A stretch of DNA of 64,000 bases, from assembly GCF_040054535.1 (NCBI RefSeq), contig NC_090794.1:3594501-3658500 (forward strand), written 5' to 3'. Below, in pieces: positions 26,201 through 38,304 of this stretch (position 1 is its first letter; each line of letters opens with the position of its first letter). The translations under genes and the position numbers were made by a program. Under the pieces are notes generated by a model. The model was not told where the DNA came from, searched no databases, and saw only the letters and a program-made list of their open reading frames with translations. This DNA is from Antennarius striatus. Taxonomy: Eukaryota; Chordata; Actinopteri; Lophiiformes; Antennariidae.

Positions 26201-29200
26201 GGAGGCTGTGAAAGCTGTCTTTGATGTGGTCCCTACGCTTGCGCTCCAGCGCATTGTGGTGTGCCCGTTTGTCTGCCTGCAATGAGAAGAGTCACAAGGC
26301 CTTCAGGCTGGCAGCACAGCAGCGTGGGTAGAAGACAGCGGGCGTCCAGCTGTCCCTGATCCACCGACGCAAACCGCCCTGCTGCCGAGGCCGACAAAGA
26401 ACGGCGGCGTCGACACCGAATGTCATTCAAATGTCTACAAGGTTATTTTCATTTGGAGATGCTCAAGTAATTAAATGTTTGAAATACACAGGTGACATCT
26501 TTCACTTGTTGTGTCTGGACCGCTAGACCATTTATATATTTAAAAAAAAAAGATCAGTTCAGTGTCTGAAGGCTCATTTTGTGCTAAATGATTAAAAACA
26601 GATTGGGACGGTGCAAGATGTCAACATTTCATCCAGATTTGGGCACATTTCCTAAAAGGTTTAGAAAAAAAGAAAAAGAAAAAAAAGGATGAAATGGCGT
26701 AGTACCACCAGTGGTCAATGGGGGCAGTGTTGCCACAATTCCAGAGCGAAATGATGTGGCGAAGGAGACATTCTGGTTGCAGCGGTAAAAATATTACTTT
26801 TCATGAGTTCACGTGAGAGAATGATGAATTTTAAAAAAATATTTCTAGTGTCACATTGACAAGAGAGGAGAGATCAGCTCAGAACACGATGTGCTCCCCC
26901 ATACAGACATAATATGCAGCTGGTAGATAACAGAGCAGACATCCTGGAGGCCAAATTAAGGAGGGGGGGGGGACACCATGCCAATGTCAAGGTTTCAAAA
27001 CAAGAGCATCCAAATGCAAAGCATGTCTGAGCACTTCAGTGCTCACAGGGGATGATTTCATGATGTCGAACATTTAGGAGAATAAAGTGGTAAAACAAAA
27101 CACTAAATGTAGGGTCTGTATTAACGCTACACAATCTTTCTATTATAGTCACTATTATTCCATTCTACTATCTGTCTTTTCCTCAAACCTGTCTTCACCA
27201 GATCAAATTGATGTTTAAAAAAAATTGTACAAGCAGTACAGCAAAAATAAACTAATGATAAATCTGTTAAAAAAAACCAACAAAACCGTCTGGCCATCAG
27301 TAGTTAATCCATTGGGTTAATAAATCAACTTTATTTGTAAATCCAGGGTAATGGTAAAATTTCTTTACACCGAATTCAACTCGAACATTAATTTTCTCAT
27401 TGGACACCTGATAACCTCTAACGCTCTGATGTCAAAGTCCAACTAAAGGTGTAATAAATATCTAATATCCAGCTTTATTCAGAAGTTTCTGCATTCTGTG
27501 ATGTTGTGGCTCCTTCCTGGGCTCCCATCCCCCCATCGTCAATCTGACCCACACTGATTTACCCCCCCCCAACCTTACATTTCTGCCCCTCCTTTCTCTA
27601 GGAGTGTACCACAAAAGTGAGTTTTCCAAATTAGTCAAGTCAGGAAACTGAAGCCATTCAGATGCTGGGAGGGGTCAGACGAGGATCAACGCAGCCGAGT
27701 CGTCAACAGGTAAACGTCCATTTAAATAAATACTGAAGCTTTAGATTTTGAATTAACGAGCGGAATTTATTTTCCTGGTGGTCATCACTACCTCTGGGTG
27801 CGCTGCTGTAATTATAGAGGTCTATTTCAGGATGTTGTACAACATCAACTACATTTTTATAAAATCATTATCTTGCACAATCATAATCCTACCCTCATTA
27901 AATCCATGCTGAATTTATGCAACACTCACCCGGCTTAAAATTTCACCCATGCATTCGTATTTCAATCGGACCGCTGAGGCACAAGATCCAGACCAGAGTT
28001 CCGCTTGTTGCCCGTAGTTCAGCTAGTTTTCAGGCTGCAGCATCACGGCTCCCAATAACACCCAAGTCAGGCCTAATCCCGTGTTGACATCGAGCTTCCA
28101 CATGTAGTGAGACAACCAATCAAATTCGTCCCAACTCGAGCGATCGCCTCCCTCCGTACGAGCAAGATCTTATTCAAATATTGGTAATGAAAACCACGGT
28201 GTGGTTTGGGCACGGCTGCTGCCCAATGAGAGTTGAGGAACATGTCAGTCAAGTTACCCGGTTGGTGTCACATGACTCATGTCCTCAAGTCACACCAAAA
28301 AAAACAAAAAAAAAACAAAGTAGCCACAAGCGAGACAACGCGCAAGTCTGGTCAAGCCTTCATTCGCTCGACGGAGAACTGTGACTCAAACATCTGCAAC
28401 GTGAAACAAGGAAACAGGAGGAACCGTCAGAGTGACCGTCATACCCGTCATAACCCTCAGTTCCAGAACTCGCTATGTGAATAGTGAGTCTGGCTGACAT
28501 GGTTACGGCTGCTCCAGTCGCACAAGAACCAAGAACCATCGAGCAGCCGAATCCACCAGGACCAGCAAAATTCCCCCATTACCTCTGGTACAAACACACC
28601 CCACCGGTGTGGACAACACGTCACCCCACGAGTCCGACAGCAGCATCCGTTCAGCAAATAGGAGCGTCTGCGGACTGCAAGTGGTCGGTCCATTCAAGGG
28701 CACGCCGCTCACTTTTAGATTCACTTTTATTAATTAAAATACTCCATTTCAGAGTCAAATAGGCAGATGTTCTGTTTCACCCAATAACAGCAAAATCCAC
28801 ATTAAATTCCAAGTAACATCCACCTCTACAAAGACAGGAAACTCATTTATTTGACATAGATTCTAGACACATGCATCTTATTTCCTACTTTACGACCATT
28901 TCACGTATAAATGATGCATGTTCTCCAACTTTAGCAGTACAGCTAAATAACAAGCTACATGATATAGGCCTCGTAACGTGTTAAAGACACCAGGTCCTGG
29001 TATTTAATTACCTACGTGCAGCAGCGATCATAAAACTGATGCCTTTAACTGGTCGCCTCAGAGGACACACCAGCAGAGCAGCTCCCTCTGTTCTTTACGC
29101 GTTATATAACCGCTCCAGGTGACGAGGAGACGAGCTGGTAACCGCCGATTCCAGGCCACCGGGAGTCGTCTCACGTTCTCTGAACGAAAGGCTACACCTC

Positions 29201-30772
29201 TGGAGTTGGTGGAAAACCCTCCGGGCTAATAACTATGGAAACATTAATTAACCGGACTCTCCAGATAGCTGCAGGAGCTTTGAGATTTTTCCCTTATGCA
29301 TGCACAGGATGAAAAATACTTTGCATTTAAATAAAAAAGAGACTTTATTGGTGGTGTCTGAACAAGCTGCATCAAGCAACGGTTTCAGATGGGAGTCAAA
29401 GGTGCTATTAGACCTGAAGTTGACCCAACAACTTCACTCCATTTATGGATTGTGCATTCACCACCCGTGACAAAATGATCAGACTGACAGAAAAACGACT
29501 GCTGAGCCAACAGTAATCATGATCCAGAGAGGGCACCATTATTTACACCTTCGCTTATACAACACGAGTGTTTCTAGGCTCTAATTCTGGTCATCTGGAG
29601 GCGAGGCGTCGTGTTGGGCATCAACCAAGTCGTGCAGGGTGTTTTTCGCTAGTGGAGCTATACGTCATTCATTTAGGCCGCCAGTCCCTCAGTGGCCTGC
29701 AGACAGAAGATGGCTCTGATCACTGGCTGCAAACACGGGTAAACATCCCGCAGCACCTCTCTTCCTGACACGAAGATGCAGGCGCGGCTTCCAAGACACA
29801 ACCCTGCCTCGGTTTCGCATGCAATATCACCATTGTGCTTCAACTGCAGACGGCTTTTCTTGTCTTATCCGACTTGTGGGGAAATTTGCAAACGCCCGAT
29901 CACAAGCGGAATCCCCGCGGTGAGACGCGAACCGACGGGGAGGGGAATGCACGGCTTTGCATTTCAGAGTGCATTAAGATTTAAATCGGACGTAAAATCG
30001 TGATATATTTGCAACAAGAAGAGCCAGTGAAGCGGGATAAAGGGGTCTAAATATAGATGTCGTGTCACCGTCTCCCTATGGCTGCAAACGCACAGGATGG
30101 GGGGGAACCCTGCAGTACACTCCGAGCGCTGATGCCGTGGCACAATCACGCTGATGATCGAAAGCACCGCGATCCAACAGCGCAGAAAAACACGATTAAA
30201 CCTCTGTGCAGCCGCTATAAACAAACATGCATGTGATCCCTACAGCAAAAAGAAGAGACCAATACTTTCCACACTCTTTTAAGTAGCATCGACCCCCCAC
30301 CCCCCCCATAATGATCGACTAAATAGCACAAAGATAAGCAGAATGTGCTAAATTATTCAACTTTGCAGCAACGTTGACACATTTTCCGACATTGGACAAA
30401 TCCCCCCAGCATTACGCACCACAGAGTGATATCTCGGCGAGTCTTCCTGCAAAGAAACAGAACAAAAAGTACAATTGTAGCCATAATTGTTCAGTAGATC
30501 TTACTGTTTCGCTGAGGTCACTAGTAAACACAGTGATTTAACAAATTAGCAAAAGTCTGGTTAAAGAAAGGTCGGTTTTGTTTATTAAATAACAAAAAAT
30601 CGTGATGAGAAATTCGTATCCGAAAAGCAAAAGTAGCCAGCTTATAGTTAGCTAACGCTAGCTTCAGCCGCTAGTTCAGCTAAACCGTCAGCGAGCAAAA
30701 TAACATTTTTCAAGCGCTAAAAGTGGCGATACTTACGTCACTGTCGACTTCGATATCATCGTTATCGCTCAT
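23266..30772 (-). CDS. max: MAX, bHLH-leucine zipper dimerisation partner of MYC
   Basis: Nuclear transcription factor that dimerises with MYC, MXD or MNT proteins and binds CACGTG E-boxes. Five coding exons join in frame: 30737-30772, 30420-30446, 26169-26276, 24669-24792 and 23266-23453. They give 160 aa, the length of the long human isoform. The N-terminus [12 protein letters not shown] is acidic. The basic region, from residue 22 ([15 protein letters not shown]), keeps the DNA-contact residues His28, Glu32 and Arg36. The helix-loop-helix follows, then the zipper ([29 protein letters not shown]), and a C-terminal basic nuclear signal (NRKKLR). Only conservative changes separate it from mammalian MAX, so it should be functional. 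Intron 2 is about 4 kb; intron 4 carries a MITE. The gene converges on fntb, as in human. Confidence 0.97.
24223..24614. mobile_element. Mariner-like MITE in max intron 4
   Basis: The ends are exact inverted repeats: AGTACCTTGAG at 24223-24233 and CTCAAGGTACT at 24604-24614. If the inner TA (24225-24226 and 24611-24612) is the target duplication, the body is 384 bp with termini CCTTGAG. The subterminal words (gtaagtcaaacaacttgtaactcaag; ggctcgtatctcaagg) match a repeat type I know from vertebrate genomes. It has no transposase frame, so it is non-autonomous. Confidence 0.65.
24363..24382. repeat. (CAA)n run inside the MITE
   Basis: A short run of CAA/ACA units lies within the MITE in max intron 4. 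Confidence 0.85.
26277..30419 (-). other. max: max intron 2 (4.1 kb)
   Basis: The intron between the 27-nt exon and the basic-region exon. About 29060-30210 is richer in CpG than the rest and could be an intragenic CpG shore. No extra exon was recognised. A G-run (26964-26971) and several homopolymers are present. Confidence 0.75.
30420..30446 (-). CDS. max: max 27-nt alternative exon (EDSPRYHSV)
   Basis: This nine-codon exon corresponds to the one (EEQPRFQSA in human) whose inclusion or skipping makes the long and short MAX isoforms. It is in phase 0 on both sides, so skipping keeps the frame. Its donor reads GTGCGT, which departs from the GTAAGT/GTGAGT of most other exons here and fits a weakly defined, skippable exon. 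Zebrafish MAX has a very similar peptide from memory. Confidence 0.9.
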
Positions 30773-31260
30773 TATTCGATAAAATGGTCTAGTTTAAAGG
30801 GACGGGTGGCTAAAAAACAACATGAATTAATTTAGCACCGAACGGCGCTCCGACAGGCAGCTAAATGATCACGTTCTGTTTGGACAGAATCGAGGTGGAC
30901 TCAACCATTTGCACGTGACTACACTACACACACGCAGCTACCGCTACGCACCACGCATGCGTAAAGAAGGCGGGTGAACATGGGAGTTGTAGTCATGTAA
31001 TAAGATTTTTGTAGATTTTAATGAGAAACGTCGTTCTTATTTGATTTTTATGTACATATATTCAGAAAATAAGATATTTTAAAATCTAGTAATTATACTA
31101 ATGTCGGTAAGATACTTTTTCTTTTTATAATTTGCAAGTGACGTTTATTTATAAACTATAAGGTCCAGGAAGCTTTCGGCACGGTTGCAAACCTATAACG
31201 TAGTTTCTACCCGAAACGTTATGGGAATTGTAGTTTAAATATAGTTGCTCGCAGAGGATT
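30773..31260 (-). promoter_or_regulatory. max: max promoter with E-box and ZNF143-type sites
   Basis: Upstream of the max start codon are a perfect E-box CACGTG (30912-30917) and a CGCATGCG word near 30954-30961 that resembles an NRF1 site. Two matches to the ZNF143/STAF core (ACTACAAYTCCC on the minus strand) lie at 30982-30993 and 31223-31234. These motifs are typical of housekeeping CpG promoters. The exact transcription start cannot be set from sequence. Confidence 0.6.
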
Positions 31261-31426
31261 AACCATGGCAGAGATCAGCAGATTGTAATACAGTAATACA
31301 TAACAAAAATACAAGCACCCGTTCAGGTTCAGCTATACTAACGTACAAATATATGTTACAAAAGAACTTTATTTTGATTATCACTAATGCAGTCCTTGTA
31401 ATTTTGGCTTTTTGTATTTTTTAAGA

Positions 31427-31428
<2 letters not shown>

Positions 31429-31502
<74 letters not shown>
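31429..31502. repeat. (AT)n microsatellite
   Basis: Thirty-seven uninterrupted AT units. Confidence 0.99.
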
Positions 31503-31506
<4 letters not shown>

Positions 31507-32459
31507 CTTATTTATCTGAAAGTAAAATTAGCTTTTATCCCACAGTCAAGTTTTACAAAATGAATTTGGAAATAATGTTTTATGACTGACATATTTTTTT
31601 CAAAATATTATTTGAAACTATATCTATGTAAATATTTAGTGCGGGGGTTTTTTCTGCTGTAAAAAAGAAGCTTAATATAAACTCATGTTTTATTGCTGTT
31701 GCTTTATCATCCATACAGGAATATTATCACACATTTATTCATATTTACAGCCCTAAGGGGTGTAGTGGTCACATGCACATTCCTGCAATATGAACTGTAC
31801 TTTTAAAATTTCTTACAGATGTAACATAATGCTGTAGAAAAAAAATTCTATTTAATCTGGGTTGGTCTCTTCATAAACTGCTATTAATCTGCTGCTATGC
31901 ATCCTTTGTAACAAAATTGTGCTGTAGATAAGGAGCTTACTCTGCGGATTATTCTGCGCTGTAATAGTGGGTCACTACATGTGAAAAAACAAGCAGAAAA
32001 CAGCCTCTTCTTTTCCCCCCAGGACGTCAGGAGGCCACACATTGCCCTCGTCTCCCCTGCAGTGACATGGATTTAAACCTGAACCCACCTTGATCCCACC
32101 ATCTTTTCCCCCTACCTCCTAATCCATGTATCATCCCTCTTACTGATTTACCTCTATATCTAGTCCACATGCCAATTTTAGCCTCCACCTTTCACTCAAT
32201 AGACATTTACAGCATTTCCTACAGAGGCAAAGGCAAGCAGGTCACCTAGGAATATGATGGATAACAATATGTAAAGGATGGAAACACAATGTGGCTACCC
32301 ATTAATGATGCATCCAATAACGTGAAAAATACAAGAACCAATCTAGCAATATTTGTAAAATGTAAATGCAAATTTACATTGTGCACTACAATCAATCTAG
32401 ATATCCTCCTGCAATGAGGAGTGTCACAGAAAATATGATAATGAAGTAAAGCTCTGCAG

Positions 32460-32780
32460 AAACCAGCTCTCTCTCATCTGCCTTGCCACGCCCGTAATGC
32501 TATTCCCCCTGGGCCCTGGGCTGAGTTATGAAGTGGTTTAGCTCCATTTCAGCCCATAATATTCCAGCTTCAGGGAGCTCAGGCATTGATTAGCTGAGGC
32601 AGGGGCTGAAGGAGGAAAAGTAGTAAAAATTCAGGGATGTCAAGTACTGGCCTGTAATTACAGCTGGAGGTTGATCAGTCAAGGCAGGGCTTCACTCCCC
32701 TCCCCCTACTGTGTGTCCTTGCAGGGCCAGCCTGTGGAACCATTAAAATGTCCTCCTTTTGTCCCCTTCTAGTATTTTGA
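32460..32780. other. Candidate conserved non-coding element
   Basis: The segment differs from its AT-rich surroundings: no simple repeats, balanced composition, and several homeobox- or bHLH-like words (attgattagctgag, ctgtaattacagctgg). This is the texture of developmental enhancers, but conservation cannot be seen from one sequence. Confidence 0.25.
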
Positions 32781-33339
32781 AGACAGGAAAATATTTGTTC
32801 TTGTTCTTGTCATTGTCATCAGTGCATGACTGATGAGAGGGAGGTTTGCAAATATACACTCAGATGAAGGTTGGAGTGTTTTCCCTTTTGTCATCAAATG
32901 CCACGAAAGAGCAGAAAGCTTTTAAATGCCGTGCATGCAATATTGAAGTTTACATGTGCAGCGTCAATGCAAGTAAATCATTTACAGAAGTGAAAATATA
33001 AGTAATCATAATGAACTAAATCATTATGTTAGTTTGAATGATGAATCCAGTGTGGAGCCCTGTACAGAAATTTACAGATTTTATTTACAAGACGTTATTA
33101 TATGTTGACAGTAAATGATACAATATGTTAAAAATAAACTGCAAGTTTTAGAAGCAATTTAAGAAAATACACTATAACTAATAATAGTTATAATAATAAT
33201 ATAATAGTTTTGATTCTCCAAGGTTTTCCAAAAAGATGACAGATTTTAAAGAACATGCTTTAAGAACCCGCCTAATGACGGGTTGATATGATATTACCAC
33301 TGTAATATTTTACTCCAGCTATTCTTGATCAACCGCCCA

Positions 33340-33645
33340 TTACAACTAGAATCTCCAACAATTTCTGCCTGTCAGAAATCAGCCTGACTCTTCTCCTGAA
33401 CGCTGATTTGGACTCTGTGTTGGGTAACCCAACAACTCCCACTCCTTGTGTCCACTTGGGGGCAGATTTACTGACTCCAGTTTCTGTTTTATTTTCCTTT
33501 GCCTGACTCTGCTGCTGTCCAAGTAGTTTTTACCCTGGAACTTTTCCTGGATACTGAGAATAAATCTCTTAACCATCCACTTTGTGTCTTTGTCTCATGT
33601 CTACATGTGAGTACTCATTCTGAAATGCCTGAAGCGTAACAGAAG
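33340..33645 (+). repeat. Possible old LTR-retroelement end (fossil)
   Basis: The stretch has the look of a teleost retroelement terminal repeat: C/T-rich text, a poly(A) signal (AATAAA at 33559-33564) and a terminal 'gcgtaaca'. It is broken, carries no intact coding region, and its family is not certain. Paired ends or a target duplication were not found. Confidence 0.22.
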
Positions 33646-33849
33646 GTGTACTGATTAAAGCCTAGCTTTGAATTCCTCCTTTGGAAAAGCTACACGCAAG
33701 TCAGACCAATGACCTCATCGGCATCATCTGAAGTCTGGAGGGAGTTTTAAGTTGTTCTTTCTCAGTGTGGTTATTTGTGCTTCTCTGCGTCAGAAAGAGG
33801 GCTTGAGCCTGCATGATGGGAAGTCCCACAACAGGCAGAATTTAAGATT

Positions 33850-34030
33850 TATCAAAAAGGAACGTTTTAAACCTGCTCTTGCATGTAGAGAGGGAATCTG
33901 CCTTCCAGACCCAGGCTGGAAAATGTTTTCACAGAGCAGGAGCTTCATAACCGATGGCTCACATTCTAGTTTTTGAAGTTCTAGGATCACAAGAAACCCT
34001 GCATCCTGGGAGTGTATTTATCTACTGTAG
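33850..34030 (+). repeat. Dispersed teleost repeat fragment
   Basis: The words 'aacctgctcttgcatgtagagag', 'ctgccttccagacccaggctgga' and 'cacaagaaaccctgcatcctgggag' follow the order of a repeat common in teleost genomes. The copy is truncated and its class is unassigned. Confidence 0.45.
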
Positions 34031-36465
34031 ATATATCCTAATCAAGAATAACCAGAGCCATAAACTTTCTCACAGAGCTTGAGGCAAAATTAATGCCATC
34101 CGTAGTAGTTTTATCACCAGATGATGTGTTTCTTAGCTGTTTCCTGTCTGGGGCTTTGGGTGAATGTTGCTGTCTAGATACAGTCCTTGACCCTCTGAAC
34201 ACATCTTTGTATTCTCTGAGGATGTCTGGTTCCTCTTCCACTTCAGAAAATCTTTTATTTAGTCTCATTTGTGCACAGGACCCTCTTTGAATTGAATCCA
34301 GATACTTTTAACATCGGTCTTTCATGCATCAAGTCATTCACCCTTTCATTGGACCTACAGGACGAACCAGAATTTTCCCTTCAGTAGGTCCCAGTCAACA
34401 TCATTACGAGTGCAATTTTGTGAAAACGCTACCATTCAAACATAATCCGGTAAAAACGTTGTTGAAATGTCCAGCTTTGTGCTGCTGACTCTGTTGAGCT
34501 TATTGACTTTCTTTCCATAAAGATTTACTCCACCAGTGCATTAAAATTTTGAAAACTTCTTTCAAATCCATCATTTAAGAGCAGTAGAGAAGTGATGCAA
34601 AGTTGTTGACGTAAGTTAGACAATTCCTTACCCGACCTTTTGCAGATGGGGAGGTTACATTTGTTAGCTGTTAGATCTATACAATCAGTAACCTTCATGT
34701 CATTTATTACTGTCAATAAAAGTCACACAATGCAGGAAACTTTTTTTTCAAGTACGCAGAAGCGTTTACGGAGCTCAAGGCCAGCAGGTAATACAATTTA
34801 TTAAATTCTACAGTATACATCATAATATAATGTATATACTACATGTGTAAACTATATTGAATCAGGCCATATTATGTTTTTGACTCAGTAAAGTATAAAT
34901 GGACCAGCTGTACAGTAAATGAATTATTTAAGGCTTTTTAGCTTTAAGAGTGGCCCATGCACTCAGTAAAGCACTGTTCATGTCTTTTGATTACAGTTGT
35001 GTTAAACAAAAATATATTAGGTCCTCAATGTGTTTTCATTACATTAAATACATATAAAAAAAAGATTTTTCTATCTCGCAATCGTGTGTGAAATAATAAT
35101 GTTCTGGTTGTAAGAAGAAACTGTAGTATAAACTATAATGTGTTAAATAAGTTGTAAGAATTTCAAATTGCTGAAGGATAGTGTCCATCAACAAACTCTT
35201 GTCTGTGAACAACTACATTAAAATGTAATATAGACCTTTTAAAACCTTGGTGTTCTGCTTATAAACGCTAAATAAAGTGTATTTAAAGTACTTCTATAAA
35301 GTGGACTTTTATTTGCATGTGGCACAGGCTGTGAGATCGACTGATGTTAATTCTGAAATTGTCGGTCTTAACAAACCACCAAGGTGCAAAAGTGTAATCA
35401 AAAACAAAACAAAACTGGAGCCTAAGAAGGAAAAAGATAATCTGGCATAAAAGGAAATGAAAAAAAAATTCACAAAAGGAAGAAAATGGAGCTAAAAATG
35501 CCCGAGACAGTAAAACATGGCAATAAGAGGAGAGATGGGACTTGACTCTTAAACTGTAAAATATTAACACCATAATGGTTGAAAAGAACACTAAATTTTT
35601 TAGAATTTTACACTGCTGCCTGATTGTTTCTATGCTTTTAGCGTTATGTCAAGTCATCGATGTGAGCATGTTGGTGTCAGAACCCCAACAGTCTGGAGGT
35701 GACGCTCAAACAAACAGCTAAACCACAGCAAGCCAAACTGCAAACTAAAGCTAAACCACAACTAATAAAAATAGAAAACATCTAAAATCACCAATTTAAC
35801 AGACTAAATACTTCACAAACTATAACATTTACAGCAATAACATCTACACAAACAAATCAAGCTGGAAATCTCAACAACTGAGCCGCGAAACATTTTTTCT
35901 CCAGAATTTAAAAAGAAAACTACACCCATAGGGTTATTATGCTAATGGTCAGGACCATATAAAATGTACTATGAACTTAAAGATTATGATCACAAAGTCA
36001 CTTATGAGACATGCTTATCAAGAGAAACTATAACTGACTGACCTGTTCAGAAACAGAGAACATATGACAGAGAGCCATGGAGCTACCTGAGGTGAATGTC
36101 CCCACAAAGTATTTTATCTTGTTTGTGTTGAAAGTATTCTGATTTCATGAAGAATATAAATATAACTGATGCTTTTCTGAGTATGATGCATTTTATTTCA
36201 GGAAAAATTAAAAAGTTGATCAAATTTTAATATTTTTTTAACACCTAATCTGCACCACTGAAGTAAACGATAGTCTCTAAGGTAAAAACATGATATCTCT
36301 ATTCTGTAGGAATCAAACACTATTTGATTGAGCTTCTTTATTTTAGTTGGTTTTTATTTTTAAGAGGAAATTAGTTGTTTCTACTGTATAAAACATTTTT
36401 ATGCTACTGTAAAAGTATGAAAACTGTGTGTGTTTTCAGATCACAGCTCAGTGTGTGTTACTACC

Positions 36466-38304
36466 ATGGAGGCCGGTTCTGACTTGGGAGCAGATCCGCT
36501 GTCTGATCCAGATTCATGGCAGAATGACAGCGTCTGGTTCAACATGACGGATGCAAACAGCACCTCTGTTCACGCGGTCATGATGTCACCGGCCATCAAC
36601 AAAGCAGTCAACATCTTTCTCACCGTCTCCCTCGCCATCAACATGGTGTCACTGGGGTGCACCATGGAGGTGGCCAAAATCAAGGTGACGTCAGGCGATG
36701 TGTATCTGTAGAAAGCTCCATAGAGGGCTTAAACATCATATCATCGTTTCCCTTCTTTCCAGCATCACCTGATGAAACCTAAAGGGGTGGCCATCGCACT
36801 GCTGGCCCAGTATGGGGTGATGCCTCTGTCTGCGTTTTGCTTAGCTAAGGTTGGTATAGATTAGGACTGGTTGAGACAATTTCCTTCGCTTCTGGTCTGA
36901 CTTTCAGATCATTACATGGAGCAGATATCGTATAAATCTCTTCTCATTTCGTGCTTCAGGTCTTCAGGCTCTCTGAAATAGCTGCTGTAGTGGTTCTGAT
37001 CTGTGGATGTTCTCCTGGAGGAAGCCTCTCCAACGTCCTGGCCCTCCTGCTGCAGGGAGATATGAACCTCAGGTGCACAAACCACCTACTGGAAACGAAA
37101 CGTCAACCGTACAACTTTATATTTGGTGTCTTTGTCTTATTACTTATTGTGTTTTCGCAGCTCATCTCTGCAAAACATGTTCTATTTTGTATATTAGGGG
37201 CCGAATCAACGTTAAAATCATGTGTTACTGCTAGAAGAAGCTTTCAAGGGTTGTTGCTTGTTCTGGCGTGAAGCGGACCCTGTTAAACCCACATCTTCAC
37301 AGCTACCTCACCAGTTTGTGTGCCTGGGCGTAAAGATGGAACTAATGTTCTGTCTCCCCTCCATCAGTATCGTGATGACTTCCTGCTCCATGATCCTGGC
37401 TCTGGGAATGATGCCCCTGCTGCTCTTCATCTACTGCCAAGGCTTCCCTGAACTGCAGAAGTCCGTGCCCTACTTGGACATCGTGGTGGCGCTCTTCTTG
37501 ATCCTCATCCCGTGTGGCATCGGCATCCTCATCAACCACTACAGGCCGCAGAATTCCAAGATCTTTAAAAGGGTGAACTGTTTACAGTAGTTTGTCACCT
37601 CAGACACGACAAATTACTTCAGTGAAGAACAAAGTTTGTTCTCCTGCGGAACAAATTACTCCTGATCTTTAGTAGTCATGTCTAATCTGTGCTCCTGCTC
37701 TCAGGTAAGCGCCGCTATAATGGCGGTCATCATCATGGTGTCTGGCATCCTCGTCAGCGTTGGCATCGGCGGGTCCATCCTGACGGTTCTGTCTCCTACC
37801 TTCATGTCCATCAGCGCTCTCATGCCCTTCATCGGCTACTCCTTCGGATACATCATCTCCTCCATCTTCAGACTCAAGCAAGCGTGAGTCCGGCTGAAAC
37901 GTTCGGTTCAAGCTGAACAAACATGTACACTCACAGAAAAATACTTCCAGAGAGCGGAGGACAATCGCTATGGAAACAGGATGTCAGAACGTCCAACTGT
38001 GCATCACCATCCTGAAGCTGTCCTTCCCCCTAGCGACGATCGGGCCTCTGTTCTTGTTCCCCATGGTGTACGCCTCCTTCCAGCTCATGGAGGCGGGGGT
38101 GCTGATGGCGCTGCTCATATGTTACCAAAGATTCAAGCCCAAAAAGAAAGGTAGGAACACCTCCAGGTTTAATGCCTTACCCAGCTAAAACTCCCAGAAT
38201 TCCCTGCCTTTGTAACCCTCTGGTCTTTCTGACCTACAGAGATGTACCTGCCAGCCCTGAACGTGGAACAACCTCCTGAGACTTCATCAGGAACACACGC
38301 TTAA
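36466..38304 (+). CDS. slc10a1: Sodium/bile acid cotransporter, SLC10A1 (NTCP)-like
   Basis: Plasma-membrane symporter that takes up conjugated bile acids with sodium; in mammals it acts at the hepatocyte basolateral face. Seven coding exons join in frame: 36466-36684, 36763-36849, 36960-37072, 37368-37572, 37705-37883, 37951-38150 and 38240-38304. They give 355 aa (human 349). An extracellular N-terminus with three N-glycosylation sequons (NDS, NMT, NST) is followed by about nine hydrophobic segments. Family motifs are present: [10 protein letters not shown], the sodium-site loop [10 protein letters not shown] (118-127) and [11 protein letters not shown] (275-285) with Glu276 and Gln280. A functional carrier is therefore expected. 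SLC10A2 is the main alternative, but the srsf5 neighbour and the short C-tail favour SLC10A1. The Met at 36466 was chosen because a 'ttttcag' acceptor lies just upstream (36434-36440), putting the earlier ATG in an intron. Confidence 0.92.

Larger units (their letters stand above)
31260..36439. other. Non-genic spacer between max and slc10a1
   Basis: AT-rich DNA with no protein frame I recognise. It contains an (AT)n run, a possible old LTR-like fragment (33340-33645), a dispersed-repeat fragment (33850-34030) and a dense, non-repetitive segment (32460-32780) that could be a conserved element. The 5' non-coding exon and promoter of slc10a1 should lie in its right part, because the first coding exon begins after an apparent acceptor at 36440. 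The human neighbours of MAX and SLC10A1 differ from this arrangement, so a rearrangement boundary lies here. Confidence 0.6.
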
